Origin: Pseudonocardia halophobica
Lineage (GTDB): Bacteria; Actinomycetota; Actinomycetes; Mycobacteriales; Pseudonocardiaceae
Assembly (NCBI RefSeq): GCF_027922425.1
Contig: NZ_BSFQ01000028.1
Span: forward strand, 1-64,000
Length of the DNA: 64,000 bases
Direction: 5' to 3'
Under the pieces are notes generated by a model. It was not told where the DNA came from. It made no database searches and worked only from the letters and a program-made list of their open reading frames with translations. Each line of letters starts with the position of its first letter. Within the stretch, counting starts at the first letter, position 1. The position numbers and the translations under genes are program-made. Positions 8,201 to 16,059 of this stretch are shown one piece after another.

Positions 8201-9301
8201 TCAGCCGGTCGTCGCCGGTGCCCAGGCCAGGCCCGCGCCGAGCCGCCTGAGGTGGTGGTCGGCCGGGCCGAACATCGCGTCGACCGCGAGGATCCGCTTG
8301 TGCAGGTGGCCGATCGGCAGCTCGTCGGTCATCCCCACCCCGCCGTGGGTCTGGATCGCGTACTCGCCGACGAGCCGCCCGAGCCGTCCGACCTGCGCCT
8401 TCAGCACGGCGACGTCCTGCGGCCCGAGCCGGCCCGCCTCCGTCAGCGCGGTCGTGTAGAGCAACGTGGAGCGCGCCTTGACGTACGCGATCTTCATGTC
8501 GGCCAGCCGGTGCGCCACCGTCTGGAACGTCCCGATCGGCACGCCGAACTGCTCGCGGGTGGACGCGTACTCGGCGGTGCGGCGCAGCAGCTCGCCCGTC
8601 GCGCCGACGGCCTCGGCGGCCAGGACCACGAGCGCGCGGTCGAGGGCCTCGCGGAGGAGCTGCTCCGCGTCCGCGGCGAGCAGGGTGGCGGGCGTGGCGT
8701 CGAACCGCAGGTGCGCGGCGCGACGGCCGTCGACCGTGGTGAAGCCGGTGGCCGCGGGGGCCGACGGGTCGACGAGGAACACGGCCGGGCCCGCGTCGAG
8801 CCGGGCGGTGACGACCAGGACGTCCGCCGACGCTCCGTGCAGCACCACCCGCTTCTCGCCGGTCAGGGCGTACCCGTCCCCGCTGCGCTCGGCCGTCGTG
8901 GTGATCAGCGCGGGATCGGGGGTGCCGCGGCCCTCCTCGTGGGCCAGCGCGCCGATCGCCTCGCCGGAGGCGATCCGCGCCAGCGTGTCCTGGTCCTCGA
9001 CGGCAGCCAGTACACCGCCCGCCAGCACGACCGACGCGACCCACGGCTCGACGAGCAGGTGCGCCCCGAACACCTCGGCCACCGCGACCACGTCCACGAT
9101 GGACCCGTTCAGCCCGCCGACCGCCTCGGGGAAGGGGAGGGCGGTGAGCCCGAGCTCGACCAGCCGCGCCCAGACCTCCGGCGACCAGCCCCGCTCCGAG
9201 CGGGCGATCGCCTGGCGGGCCTCGAAGGAGTAGTCGCGCTCGAGCGACCGCGTGACGGTGTCGCGGAGCAGGACCTGCTCCTCGGTGAAGGTGAAGTCCA
9301 C
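8201..9301 (-). CDS. Acyl-CoA dehydrogenase, smaller subunit of a FadE pair
   Basis: 366-residue FAD-dependent acyl-CoA dehydrogenase, introducing the alpha-beta double bond into a CoA thioester. The full fold is visible: N-terminal helices (MDFTFTEEQVLLRDTV), a middle beta domain (GYALTGEKRVVLHGASADVLVV) and a C-terminal helical domain with the FAD-contact motif REQFGVPIGTFQ and GGVGMTDELPIGHLHKR. It lies directly after a second, longer dehydrogenase (12-nt gap), the arrangement of heteromeric FadE pairs used for steroid side chains or other bulky acyl-CoAs in actinobacteria. The substrate cannot be assigned. Confidence 0.88.
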   Translation of the reverse strand: MDFTFTEEQVLLRDTVTRSLERDYSFEARQAIARSERGWSPEVWARLVELGLTALPFPEAVGGLNGSIVDVVAVAEVFGAHLLVEPWVASVVLAGGVLAAVEDQDTLARIASGEAIGALAHEEGRGTPDPALITTTAERSGDGYALTGEKRVVLHGASADVLVVTARLDAGPAVFLVDPSAPAATGFTTVDGRRAAHLRFDATPATLLAADAEQLLREALDRALVVLAAEAVGATGELLRRTAEYASTREQFGVPIGTFQTVAHRLADMKIAYVKARSTLLYTTALTEAGRLGPQDVAVLKAQVGRLGRLVGEYAIQTHGGVGMTDELPIGHLHKRILAVDAMFGPADHHLRRLGAGLAWAPATTG

Positions 9302-9313
9302 GGCGGCCTCCGG

Positions 9314-10516
9314 TCAGGAACGCAGGGTGCGGGCGACGAGATCGCGCTGCACCTCGTTGGTGCCGGCGTAGATCGTGGTCGCGCGGCTGTTCAGGTAGTA
9401 CGGCATCGCGACGAGCGCGAGGTCCCCGCCGAGCGGCTCGACCTCCGACCCGACGTGCAGCGCCTCGCGCTGGTCCGCCAGCCCGTCCAGCCCGACGACC
9501 CGGGTCATCAGCACCGAGATGCGCTGGGTGAGCTCGGAGCTCATGACCTTGTTCAAGGACGGGTAGGCCGGGTCCTTCGCGATCGGGTGCCCGCTGATCG
9601 CGAGCTTCTCGAAGTGCTCGTAGGAGGCGAGCTCGGCCTCCAGCTCGCCGAGGTCCCGCTGGAAGGCCGGGTCGTCCGCGAGGGAGCCGCCGAAGCCCGA
9701 CGGCGTCTCCGCCGCGACCGCGCGGGCGACCTCCAGCCGGCGGCGCAGCATCGGGCTGTGCGCCGACCCGCCGCGCTCGTGCTTGAGCAGCTGCTTGGCC
9801 ACCGACCAGCCGTCGTTCTCGGCGCCGACCCGGTTGGCCTGCGGCACCCGGACGTCGGTGAAGAACACCTCGCACTGCTCCGGCGCGCCGTCGAGGCCGA
9901 TGATCGGGCGCACCTCCAGGCCGGGGAGGTCCATGCGGTCGAGCAGCAGGAACGTGATGCCCCGCTGCTTGCGCCCCTCGCGGCTGGTCCGGACGAGCAG
10001 GAACATCCGGTTGGCGTGGTGGGCGTAGGTGGTCCAGATCTTGCTGCCGTTGAGGACGTAGTCGTCCCCGTCCGGCACGGCCATGGTGCTCAGCGACGCG
10101 AGGTCGGAGCCGGCGCCGGGCTCGGAGTAGCCCTGGGTCCAGTAGTCCTCGCCGGAGAGGATCCCGGGCAGGTGGCGGGCCTGCTGCTCGGGCGTGCCGA
10201 GCTCCATCAGCAGCGGGCCGATCATGCGCAGGCCGTTGGGCAGCAACGGGGGCAGGCCGCGCTTCTGGTACTCCTCGGCGAACACGTAGCGCTGCTCGAC
10301 CGACCAGCCGGTGCCGCCGTGCTCGACCGGCCAGTCCGGGGCGGACCAGCCGCGCGCGTGCAGGATCCGGTGCCAGGCCATGACCTGGTCGAACGGGCCG
10401 AAGACGCTGGTGGTCTTGCGGCCGGCCTCGCGGATCTCCGGAGTGGGTGCGGTGTCGAGGAACTCCGCGACCTCCTCGCGGAACTTCTCCAGGTCGGCGT
10501 TCGGCGCGATGTCCAT
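9314..10516 (-). CDS. Acyl-CoA dehydrogenase, larger subunit of a FadE pair
   Basis: 400-residue acyl-CoA dehydrogenase. Visible are WPVEHGGTGWSVEQRYVFAE (N-terminal domain), YSEPGAGSDLASLSTMAV and LNGSKIWTTYAHHANRMFLL (FAD/substrate loop), and the C-terminal YAGTNEVQRDLVARTL. In that last motif the usual medium-chain YEGT catalytic glutamate is replaced by Ala, so the base must lie elsewhere or be supplied by the partner. Start ATG 10516. It sits between the hydratase and the smaller subunit on the same strand, in an operon read from 11265. Confidence 0.88.
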   Translation of the reverse strand: MDIAPNADLEKFREEVAEFLDTAPTPEIREAGRKTTSVFGPFDQVMAWHRILHARGWSAPDWPVEHGGTGWSVEQRYVFAEEYQKRGLPPLLPNGLRMIGPLLMELGTPEQQARHLPGILSGEDYWTQGYSEPGAGSDLASLSTMAVPDGDDYVLNGSKIWTTYAHHANRMFLLVRTSREGRKQRGITFLLLDRMDLPGLEVRPIIGLDGAPEQCEVFFTDVRVPQANRVGAENDGWSVAKQLLKHERGGSAHSPMLRRRLEVARAVAAETPSGFGGSLADDPAFQRDLGELEAELASYEHFEKLAISGHPIAKDPAYPSLNKVMSSELTQRISVLMTRVVGLDGLADQREALHVGSEVEPLGGDLALVAMPYYLNSRATTIYAGTNEVQRDLVARTLRS

Positions 10517-10521
10517 CCGGC

Positions 10522-11265
10522 TCAGCCCTTCCGGCTCGTGAAGGCGGCGATGCGCTCCTGGGCGTCCGGGCCGCGGCCCTCGCCCTCGGTGACCTCCCAC
10601 TGCAGGCCGGCGTCGAGCGGGCGGCCGTCGGTGGCGTCGAGCAGGCGCTTGTTCGCCGCGTGGGAGAAGGGGGACTGCGCGGCGATCCGGCCGGCCAGGG
10701 ACGCGATCTCGGCGTCGAAGTCCGCCAGCGGGACGGCGTACTCCGCCAGCCCGATGCGGACGGCCTCGGCGGCGTCGATCATGTCCGCGGTGAACATCAG
10801 CCGCTTCGCGGTCGCGACGCCGACGCGGCGGGGGAGCCGCTGGCTCATGCCCCAGACCGGGGTCAGCGCCCACTTGGCGTGGGTGTCGCCGAAGCGCGCG
10901 TCGTCCGCGGCGATGAGGAAGTCCGCGGCCAGCGCGACCTCGAGCGCACCGGTGTAGCAGTGCCCGTGCACGGCGGCGACGACCGGCTTCGGCAGCTTCT
11001 CCAGCATCCGCAGCGTCTCGCTGTGCCAGCCGCGGGACGGCACCGCCTCGCCGGCGCCGATGTCCGCCAGGTCGTGGCCCGCGGAGAAGCACCGACCGGC
11101 GCCGCGCAGGACGACGCACCGGACGGCCGCGTCCTCCCGCAGGGCCTCGACGTGCGCCCTGAGCTCGGCGAACATCGCCACCGTGAGCGCGTTGAGCTTC
11201 TTCGGACGGTTCAGTGTCAGCACCGTCCAGCCGTCGTGGTCGGTGCGGAGCACGAGTTCGCCCAC
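10522..11265 (-). CDS. Enoyl-CoA hydratase/isomerase family protein
   Basis: 247-residue crotonase-fold enzyme, first gene of the minus-strand acyl-CoA operon. The oxyanion-hole segment GRCFSAGHDLADI and the GALEVALAADF segment are clear; the latter keeps the glutamate equivalent to the first catalytic Glu of enoyl-CoA hydratase. The second catalytic glutamate position reads FGDTHAKWALTP and is not acidic. That points to an isomerase, or to a hydratase-like reaction using one Glu. With the paired dehydrogenases it would perform successive beta-oxidation steps on an unknown acyl-CoA. Confidence 0.85.
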   Translation of the reverse strand: MGELVLRTDHDGWTVLTLNRPKKLNALTVAMFAELRAHVEALREDAAVRCVVLRGAGRCFSAGHDLADIGAGEAVPSRGWHSETLRMLEKLPKPVVAAVHGHCYTGALEVALAADFLIAADDARFGDTHAKWALTPVWGMSQRLPRRVGVATAKRLMFTADMIDAAEAVRIGLAEYAVPLADFDAEIASLAGRIAAQSPFSHAANKRLLDATDGRPLDAGLQWEVTEGEGRGPDAQERIAAFTSRKG

Positions 11266-11284
11266 GGACGCCCCCTTCCCAGTC

Positions 11285-11303
11285 TGAACGAACGAACGTT
11301 AAC
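11285..11303. promoter_or_regulatory. Operator-like site upstream of the acyl-CoA operon
   Basis: TGAACGAACGAACGTTAAC lies 20 nt upstream of the hydratase start. Its core GAACGAACGTT (11290-11300) recurs, with one purine change, at 17604-17614 and on the other strand at 26587-26597, both in front of catabolic genes. Repeats of this type are typical of TetR-family binding sites. Confidence 0.55.
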
Positions 11304-11332
11304 CGTCCGGAGGCGCGGGGAGAAGGGCGGCC

Positions 11333-11480
11333 CTACGGAGTCGCCGTGGCCTGGGCGAGCAGCCCGTCGACTATCGCCTCGAGCGCCCGGGGGAACGTGT
11401 CCCGGGCGGCCAGGACCGGCCACCGCTCGCCGGTCGCGACGAGCCGGGGGAGCCGGGACGCGTCGGCCTCGGTCGGGACC
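11333..11480 (-). pseudogene. C-terminal remnant of a TetR-family regulator
   Basis: About 45 codons ending in TAG at 11333 read as the end of a TetR C-terminal ligand domain: PRLVATGERWPVLAARDTF followed by PRALEAIVDGLLAQ, the usual terminal helices. No DNA-binding domain precedes it; the plus-strand cupin gene begins at 11522 instead. It lies beside the operator-like site at 11285, so this may be what is left of the local repressor. The identification rests on pattern only. Confidence 0.4.
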
Positions 11481-11521
11481 GTGGTGAACGGGGACGGGCG
11501 GGGAGGGGCAGAGTCTCGGAC

Positions 11522-11902
11522 ATGTCCGACGAGCGAGCGACCGCCCCGCAGGTGGTGCACGACCTGCGCCCCCTCCTGACCGACAGCGCGACCGTGCCGG
11601 CCGGGGTGGTGTGGCGGCTGACCGAGCCGGGTCGCCAGCTCGACGCCAACGTCCTGCACCTCGGCGGCGATCAGGTCGTCGAGACCCACACGGAGTCGGA
11701 CCTCGACGTCCTCCTGGTGGTCGTCTCCGGGAGCGGCACCCTCGAGGGCGCCGACGGCCCGCTGGCCCTCGCCGCGGGGACGATGCTCTGGCTGCCGCGC
11801 GGGTCCACCCGTCGGCTGCGCGCGGGCGGCGAGGGTCTCGGCTACCTCACCGTGCACCGCCGGCGTCCCGGGATGCAGATCAAACCGGCCCCACCCGGGT
11901 GA
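11522..11902 (+). CDS. Cupin-domain protein
   Basis: 126-residue small cupin. The conserved barrel is visible from residue 30 to 115: the first cupin motif region with GGDQVVETHTESDLDVLLVVVSG and the second with LALAAGTMLWLPRGSTRRLRAG. One metal-ligand His is seen in motif 1, so metal binding is uncertain. Single-domain cupins act as isomerases, dioxygenases or ligand sensors. ATG 11522; a GGGGAGGGGC stretch lies upstream. No clear partner among the neighbours. Confidence 0.78.
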   Translation: MSDERATAPQVVHDLRPLLTDSATVPAGVVWRLTEPGRQLDANVLHLGGDQVVETHTESDLDVLLVVVSGSGTLEGADGPLALAAGTMLWLPRGSTRRLRAGGEGLGYLTVHRRRPGMQIKPAPPG

Positions 11903-12023
11903 CGACGAGCGTCATGATTGTGTGTCTGAGATGTCATGGCCCTACCCCGGGCCGCCTTGAAGGATGAGAATCTGGGCGGGGCAATGATTGCGTCATCGGG
12001 GTCCAGGCGGTCACGATGACGCG

Positions 12024-13904
12024 GTGATCCCCGACGACCGCCGCCCGACCGCCGCCGACGGGAACGGGTCGCCGCTGCCCCGCCACCTGGGCGACTTCAC
12101 GCTCGACGGCCGCGTCCTGGTGTCCCTGGCCTGGGCGGTGCCGATCGGTGCCCTCGGCGCGACCGCGGCGTGGGCGCTCCTGCGGTTGATCGCGCTGATC
12201 ACCAACGCCGTGTTCTTCCAGCGCCTGTCCACCGAGATGGTGAGCCCGGGGAGCGCGCCCCACCCGTGGTGGCTCGTGCTGTCCGCGCCGGTCGTCGGCG
12301 GCCTCGTCATCGGGGTGATGGCGCGGTACGGCTCGGAGAAGATCCGCGGCCACGGGATGCCCGAGGCCATCGAGGCGATCCTGATGCGCCGCAGCCGGGT
12401 CGCGCCCCGGATCGCGGTGCTCAAGCCGACGTCCGCGGCGATCAGCATCGGGACCGGCGGGCCGTTCGGCGCGGAGGGCCCGATCATCATGACCGGCGGT
12501 GCGGTCGGGTCGATCCTGGCGCAGCACCTGCACCTGTCCGCCGACGAACGCAAGGCGCTGATGGTGTCCGGCGCCGCGGCCGGCATGGCGGCGACGTTCA
12601 ACGCGCCGCTCGCGTCGGTCCTGCTCGCCGTCGAGCTGCTGCTGTTCGAGTGGCGGCCCCGCAGCTTCCTGCCCGTCACCTGCGCGGTGGCCGTCGCGAC
12701 CGTCGTGCGCGCGCCGCTGCTGGGCGCCGACCCGCTCTTCCCGGTGGATCTCGGGGCCGCCCGCGCCACCCCGGTCGTCGACCTGCTGTGTGTCGGTGCG
12801 GGGCTCGTCGGCGGGCTGCTGGCCGTCGCGGTGACCGCGCTCGTCTACTTCTCCGAGGACCAGTTCGCCCGGCTCCCGGTGCACTGGATGTGGTGGCCCG
12901 CGATCGGTGGCCTGATCATCGGCGTGGGCGGGCTGATCGAGCCCCGCGCGCTGGGGGTCGGGTACGACGTCATCGACGAGCTGCTCACCGGGCACGCCAC
13001 GTTGTCGCTGATCGTCGGCATCCTGCTGGTGAAGAGCCTGATGTGGGGGCTGTCGCTCGGCTCGGGCACCTCCGGCGGGGTGCTCGCCCCGGTCTTCATG
13101 ATCGGCGCCGCGCTGGGTGCGGTGGAGGGGCTGGTCTTCCCCGCGGTCGCCCCGGGGTTCTGGGCGATGGTCGGGCTGGCGGCGGTCGTGGGCGGGGTCA
13201 TGCGCTCGCCGCTCACCGGGGTCGTGTTCTCCCTCGAGCTGACCCATGCGTGGTCCGTGCTGGTCCCGCTGCTGATCGCGTCGGCCTCCGCATACGGGCT
13301 CTCCGCCCTGCTGCTGCGCCGCTCGGTGCTGACCGAGAAGATCGCGCGGCGCGGCTACCACCTCTCCCGCGAGTACGACGTCGACCCGCTCGAGGTCCTG
13401 CTCGCCGACGAGGTCATGGCCGCCGCGCCCGCCGTCCTGCCGCCCGACGCGCCGCTCCCGGCGTCGCGCGACCTGCTGGCCGCCACCGTCCCCCGTCGCG
13501 GCGCCGACGGGAGCCCGCGGGCCGACGCGCCGCTGCAACGGCTGTATCCCGTCGTCGACGACGGCGGCCGACTCCACGGCGCCGTGCCCCGGCAGTCCCT
13601 CGTGGCGCCCGGCGAGGCCCGGGCGGTGGCGGACGTGTTGATCGCCGATCCGGTCGTGGTGCACGCCGACGACACCCTCCGCGAGATCGCCTCCCGGTTC
13701 GCGCGGCACGGGATCACCGCGGCGCCGGTCGTCGACCGGGCGGACCCCGCGCGGCTGGTCGGGCTCGTCACCGTCGACCACCTGCTCGACGGCCGCCTGC
13801 GCGACCTCGCGGAGGAGCACGACCGCGAGCGCCCGCTGGGTCCGCGGTCGTGGCGGTCACGCTCCGGCCGCCGGCGGGACGGGTACGCGACACTACGGAC
13901 ATGA
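12024..13904 (+). CDS. ClC-family chloride channel/antiporter with C-terminal CBS pair
   Basis: 626-residue membrane protein. The ClC core (about residues 25-435) has the selectivity-filter segments GTGGPFGAEGP, which keeps the gating glutamate, and GSGTSGGVLAPVF. The more usual GREGP is GAEGP here. The last 190 residues hold CBS motifs (VADVLIADPVVVHADDTL, then FARHGITAAPVVDR), which bind adenosine nucleotides and gate transport. Start taken at GTG 12024 without a strong ribosome site; a TTG at 11988 is possible. Its stop overlaps the start of the MarR gene (ATGA), so the two are coupled. Confidence 0.88.
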   Translation: MIPDDRRPTAADGNGSPLPRHLGDFTLDGRVLVSLAWAVPIGALGATAAWALLRLIALITNAVFFQRLSTEMVSPGSAPHPWWLVLSAPVVGGLVIGVMARYGSEKIRGHGMPEAIEAILMRRSRVAPRIAVLKPTSAAISIGTGGPFGAEGPIIMTGGAVGSILAQHLHLSADERKALMVSGAAAGMAATFNAPLASVLLAVELLLFEWRPRSFLPVTCAVAVATVVRAPLLGADPLFPVDLGAARATPVVDLLCVGAGLVGGLLAVAVTALVYFSEDQFARLPVHWMWWPAIGGLIIGVGGLIEPRALGVGYDVIDELLTGHATLSLIVGILLVKSLMWGLSLGSGTSGGVLAPVFMIGAALGAVEGLVFPAVAPGFWAMVGLAAVVGGVMRSPLTGVVFSLELTHAWSVLVPLLIASASAYGLSALLLRRSVLTEKIARRGYHLSREYDVDPLEVLLADEVMAAAPAVLPPDAPLPASRDLLAATVPRRGADGSPRADAPLQRLYPVVDDGGRLHGAVPRQSLVAPGEARAVADVLIADPVVVHADDTLREIASRFARHGITAAPVVDRADPARLVGLVTVDHLLDGRLRDLAEEHDRERPLGPRSWRSRSGRRRDGYATLRT

Positions 13905-14440
13905 CCGACGCGGCCGCCGTCCCCGATCCGCCCACCCGCGAACAGGTCGACGCCGTGATGCGGACGGCCCGGGTGCTGGTGGGGGTCACCGCCCGCTCGT
14001 TCGCCGCGATCGAGGACCGCGTCACCCTGCCGCAGCTGCGGATCATGGTCATGATCGCCAGCCGCGGGCCGCTGAACCTGGGCGCCATCGCCGCGAGCCT
14101 GGAGGTGCACCCCTCCAACGCCAGCCGGGCGTGCGACCGGCTCGTGGCCGCCGGGCTGCTCGACCGCCGCGACGACCCGGCCGACCGCCGCAACCTGCTC
14201 CTGCAGCTGACCAAGGCCGGCGCACAGCTCGTCGACGAGGTGACGGTGCAGCGCCGGCAGGCCATCCAGGACACGCTCGAGAAGATGCCCGTCCGCCGGC
14301 GTCGGGGCCTGGTCGCCGCGCTGAGCGCCTTCGCCGACGCCGCGGGGGAGCCCGCGGAGGCCGCGTGGAGCCTCGGGTGGACCACCGAGAACCCCCTGCG
14401 CTCCGTGCCGGGGCCGCCCGCGGACCGCGACGGCGCGTAG
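13901..14440 (+). CDS. MarR-family transcriptional regulator
   Basis: 179-residue winged-helix repressor. The recognition region GAIAASLEVHPSNASRACDR and the wing LLDRRDDPADRRNLLLQL (about residues 60-105) are typical MarR. Its ATG overlaps the ClC stop by 4 nt, so it is translated with the channel and may control it, possibly in response to a weak acid or aromatic ligand. A perfect 11-bp hairpin follows the gene. Confidence 0.88.
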   Translation: MTDAAAVPDPPTREQVDAVMRTARVLVGVTARSFAAIEDRVTLPQLRIMVMIASRGPLNLGAIAASLEVHPSNASRACDRLVAAGLLDRRDDPADRRNLLLQLTKAGAQLVDEVTVQRRQAIQDTLEKMPVRRRRGLVAALSAFADAAGEPAEAAWSLGWTTENPLRSVPGPPADRDGA

Positions 14441-14469
14441 GCGTCGACGTCGCTGCAGCGTGTGATCCC

Positions 14470-14496
14470 TCTCACCGCACCCACAGTGCGGTGAGA
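14470..14496. terminator. Perfect 11-bp hairpin after the ClC-MarR operon
   Basis: TCTCACCGCAC (14470-14480), a 5-nt loop CCACA, then GTGCGGTGAGA (14486-14496). It lies 30 nt after the MarR stop and 38 nt before the SDR start. A terminator without T-run is most likely; an operator for the SDR gene is the alternative. Confidence 0.6.
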
Positions 14497-14534
14497 TGTT
14501 GTCCGAACGGCGACCACGCCGGTAGACCGGGAAC

Positions 14535-15455
14535 ATGACCTTCGACCTGCAGGGCAGGGTCGCCCTGGTGACCGGTGGTGCGCGGGGTCTCGGGCGGGCG
14601 CACGCCCGGGCCCTCGCGGCCCGCGGCGCGGCGGTCGTCGTGGCCGACGACGGCTCCACACTCGACGGTGCCGCGGGCGAGCCCGGAGCGGCCGCGGCCG
14701 TGGTGGACGAGCTCGTGGCGAGCGGGGGGCGGGCGGTCGCCTGCGTCGCCGACGTGGGCACCGAGGCGGGCGCGCGCACGGCGGTCGAGACCGCACTCGC
14801 CGAGTTCGGCCGGCTCGACGCGCTCGTGGCGAACGCCGGGGTGCTGCGCGACCGCTCGGTCGCCAAGATGACCGCCGACGACGTCGACACCGTCCTGCGG
14901 GTGCACCTCGCCGGGAGCATGTACTGCGTCCTGCAGGCCTGGCCCGCGCTCAAGGAGTCCGGCAGCGGACGGATCGTGCTCACGTCGTCGGCGTCCGGGT
15001 TGTACGGCAACTTCGGCCAGGCCAACTACGCCGCCGCCAAGTCGGGGATGCTCGGGCTCGGCTCCACGCTCGCCCTCGAGGGGGAGCGGTACGGGATCCG
15101 CACGAACGTGATCGCGCCCGTGGCCCGCACCAGGATGACCGAGCCGCTGATGCCGCCGGAGCTGCTCGCGGGTCTCGACCCCGCGCGGGTGAGCGGGCTC
15201 GTCGCGTACCTGAGCTCGGCCGACTGCGGCGAGTCGGGTTCGGTGTTCGAGATCGGCGGCGGGCTGGTGGCGCGGGTGCGGATCGTCGAGTCCGACGCCG
15301 TGGCCCTGCCCGACCCCGAGGACCCGGCCGGCGACGCCGCGATCGTCGAGGCCGTGGCGGCCCTGGCGGAGCTCCCGCCCGGCCGCGCCTACCCGTCGTC
15401 GTCGGCGGCGCTGGCCCGGATCATGGAGGCCGCCGGCTCGGTGGCGACCTCGTAG
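14535..15455 (+). CDS. Short-chain dehydrogenase/reductase, HSD17B4-like
   Basis: 306-residue NAD(P)-dependent SDR. Visible are the cofactor motif TGGARGLGRAHA, the NAG motif (VANAGVLRD), and the catalytic Ser (TSSASG) and YAAAKSG. The insertion after strand 2 (DDGSTLDGAAGEPGA) and the long tail resemble the 3-hydroxyacyl-CoA dehydrogenase domain of multifunctional enzyme type 2. A role in beta-oxidation of an acyl-CoA is therefore plausible; the substrate is unknown. It stands alone on its strand after a hairpin. Confidence 0.85.
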   Translation: MTFDLQGRVALVTGGARGLGRAHARALAARGAAVVVADDGSTLDGAAGEPGAAAAVVDELVASGGRAVACVADVGTEAGARTAVETALAEFGRLDALVANAGVLRDRSVAKMTADDVDTVLRVHLAGSMYCVLQAWPALKESGSGRIVLTSSASGLYGNFGQANYAAAKSGMLGLGSTLALEGERYGIRTNVIAPVARTRMTEPLMPPELLAGLDPARVSGLVAYLSSADCGESGSVFEIGGGLVARVRIVESDAVALPDPEDPAGDAAIVEAVAALAELPPGRAYPSSSAALARIMEAAGSVATS

Positions 15456-15523
15456 CGGCCGGGTCCGATCTCGTCTCGCTCCGACGTGGTGGGGCGTGTG
15501 TCCAGCATGTGGTCCTGCGTGCG

Positions 15524-15537
15524 AACGTCCGGACGTT
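15524..15537. promoter_or_regulatory. 14-bp perfect palindrome in the 15456-15789 gap
   Basis: AACGTCCGGACGTT is a perfect palindrome in a 334-nt region without a gene. A TTGACA at 15589-15594 lies downstream, pointing to the small gene at 15790, but no good -10 follows it. Probably an operator; the regulator is not identifiable here. Confidence 0.4.
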
Positions 15538-15789
15538 TCCCCTGGTCAAGGCACATGTGGCAGCGGCGACACCTGAGCGTTCATGCTCTTGACAATCGGT
15601 TCGGGCGACGGGTTGAGTACGTGCCGTGCGCACCTGGGACCGCGAGATCTGGTCGCGGCGCCGGCACGTCGACTTCTGCCGCACCGAGGCCGCCCTCTGT
15701 CGGTGACGACCTCCGCGCCCGCCCGCCGGCGATCCGCCGGCCGCGGCCGCACCGTCGTCCCCGATCCTGCGTCCTCCCGGAGCACAGTC

Positions 15790-16008
15790 ATGTCCGCCGT
15801 ACCCGCACTCTCCGACCAGCCCGCCCCGTCCCTCGACGAACGCCGCACCGACATCGGCGACCGCCTCCTCGCCTCGCTCGAGGCGCTGGTGGACCGCCAC
15901 CGCGCCCGCGCGACCGGCGACAGCGAGCTGATCGCGGCCGAGGTGGCCCACCACCTCGCCGTGGCCCGCACCGCCCTGCAGCGCACCCCGCGGCTGCGCG
16001 CGGGCTGA
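15790..16008 (+). CDS. Small hypothetical protein, 72 residues
   Basis: I do not recognise this protein. The product is soluble, Ala-rich and mostly helical: RLLASLEALVDRHRARATGD, then ELIAAEVAHHLAVARTAL. ATG 15790 has GGAG about 9 nt upstream, and the codon pattern has strong third-position GC. A strong terminator hairpin begins 12 nt after the stop, which supports a real transcript. Nothing in the neighbours fixes a role. Confidence 0.5.
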   Translation: MSAVPALSDQPAPSLDERRTDIGDRLLASLEALVDRHRARATGDSELIAAEVAHHLAVARTALQRTPRLRAG

Positions 16009-16020
16009 CCGCGCATCCCC

Positions 16021-16053
16021 CGGCGGCCGCCGTCGAATCGACGGCGGCCGCCG
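16021..16053. terminator. Bidirectional terminator, 15-bp stem
   Basis: CGGCGGCCGCCGTCG (16021-16035), loop AAT, then the exact reverse complement at 16039-16053. It lies between the convergent stops at 16008 and 16060, where one element can end both transcripts. Confidence 0.85.
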
Positions 16054-16059
16054 GCGCGC

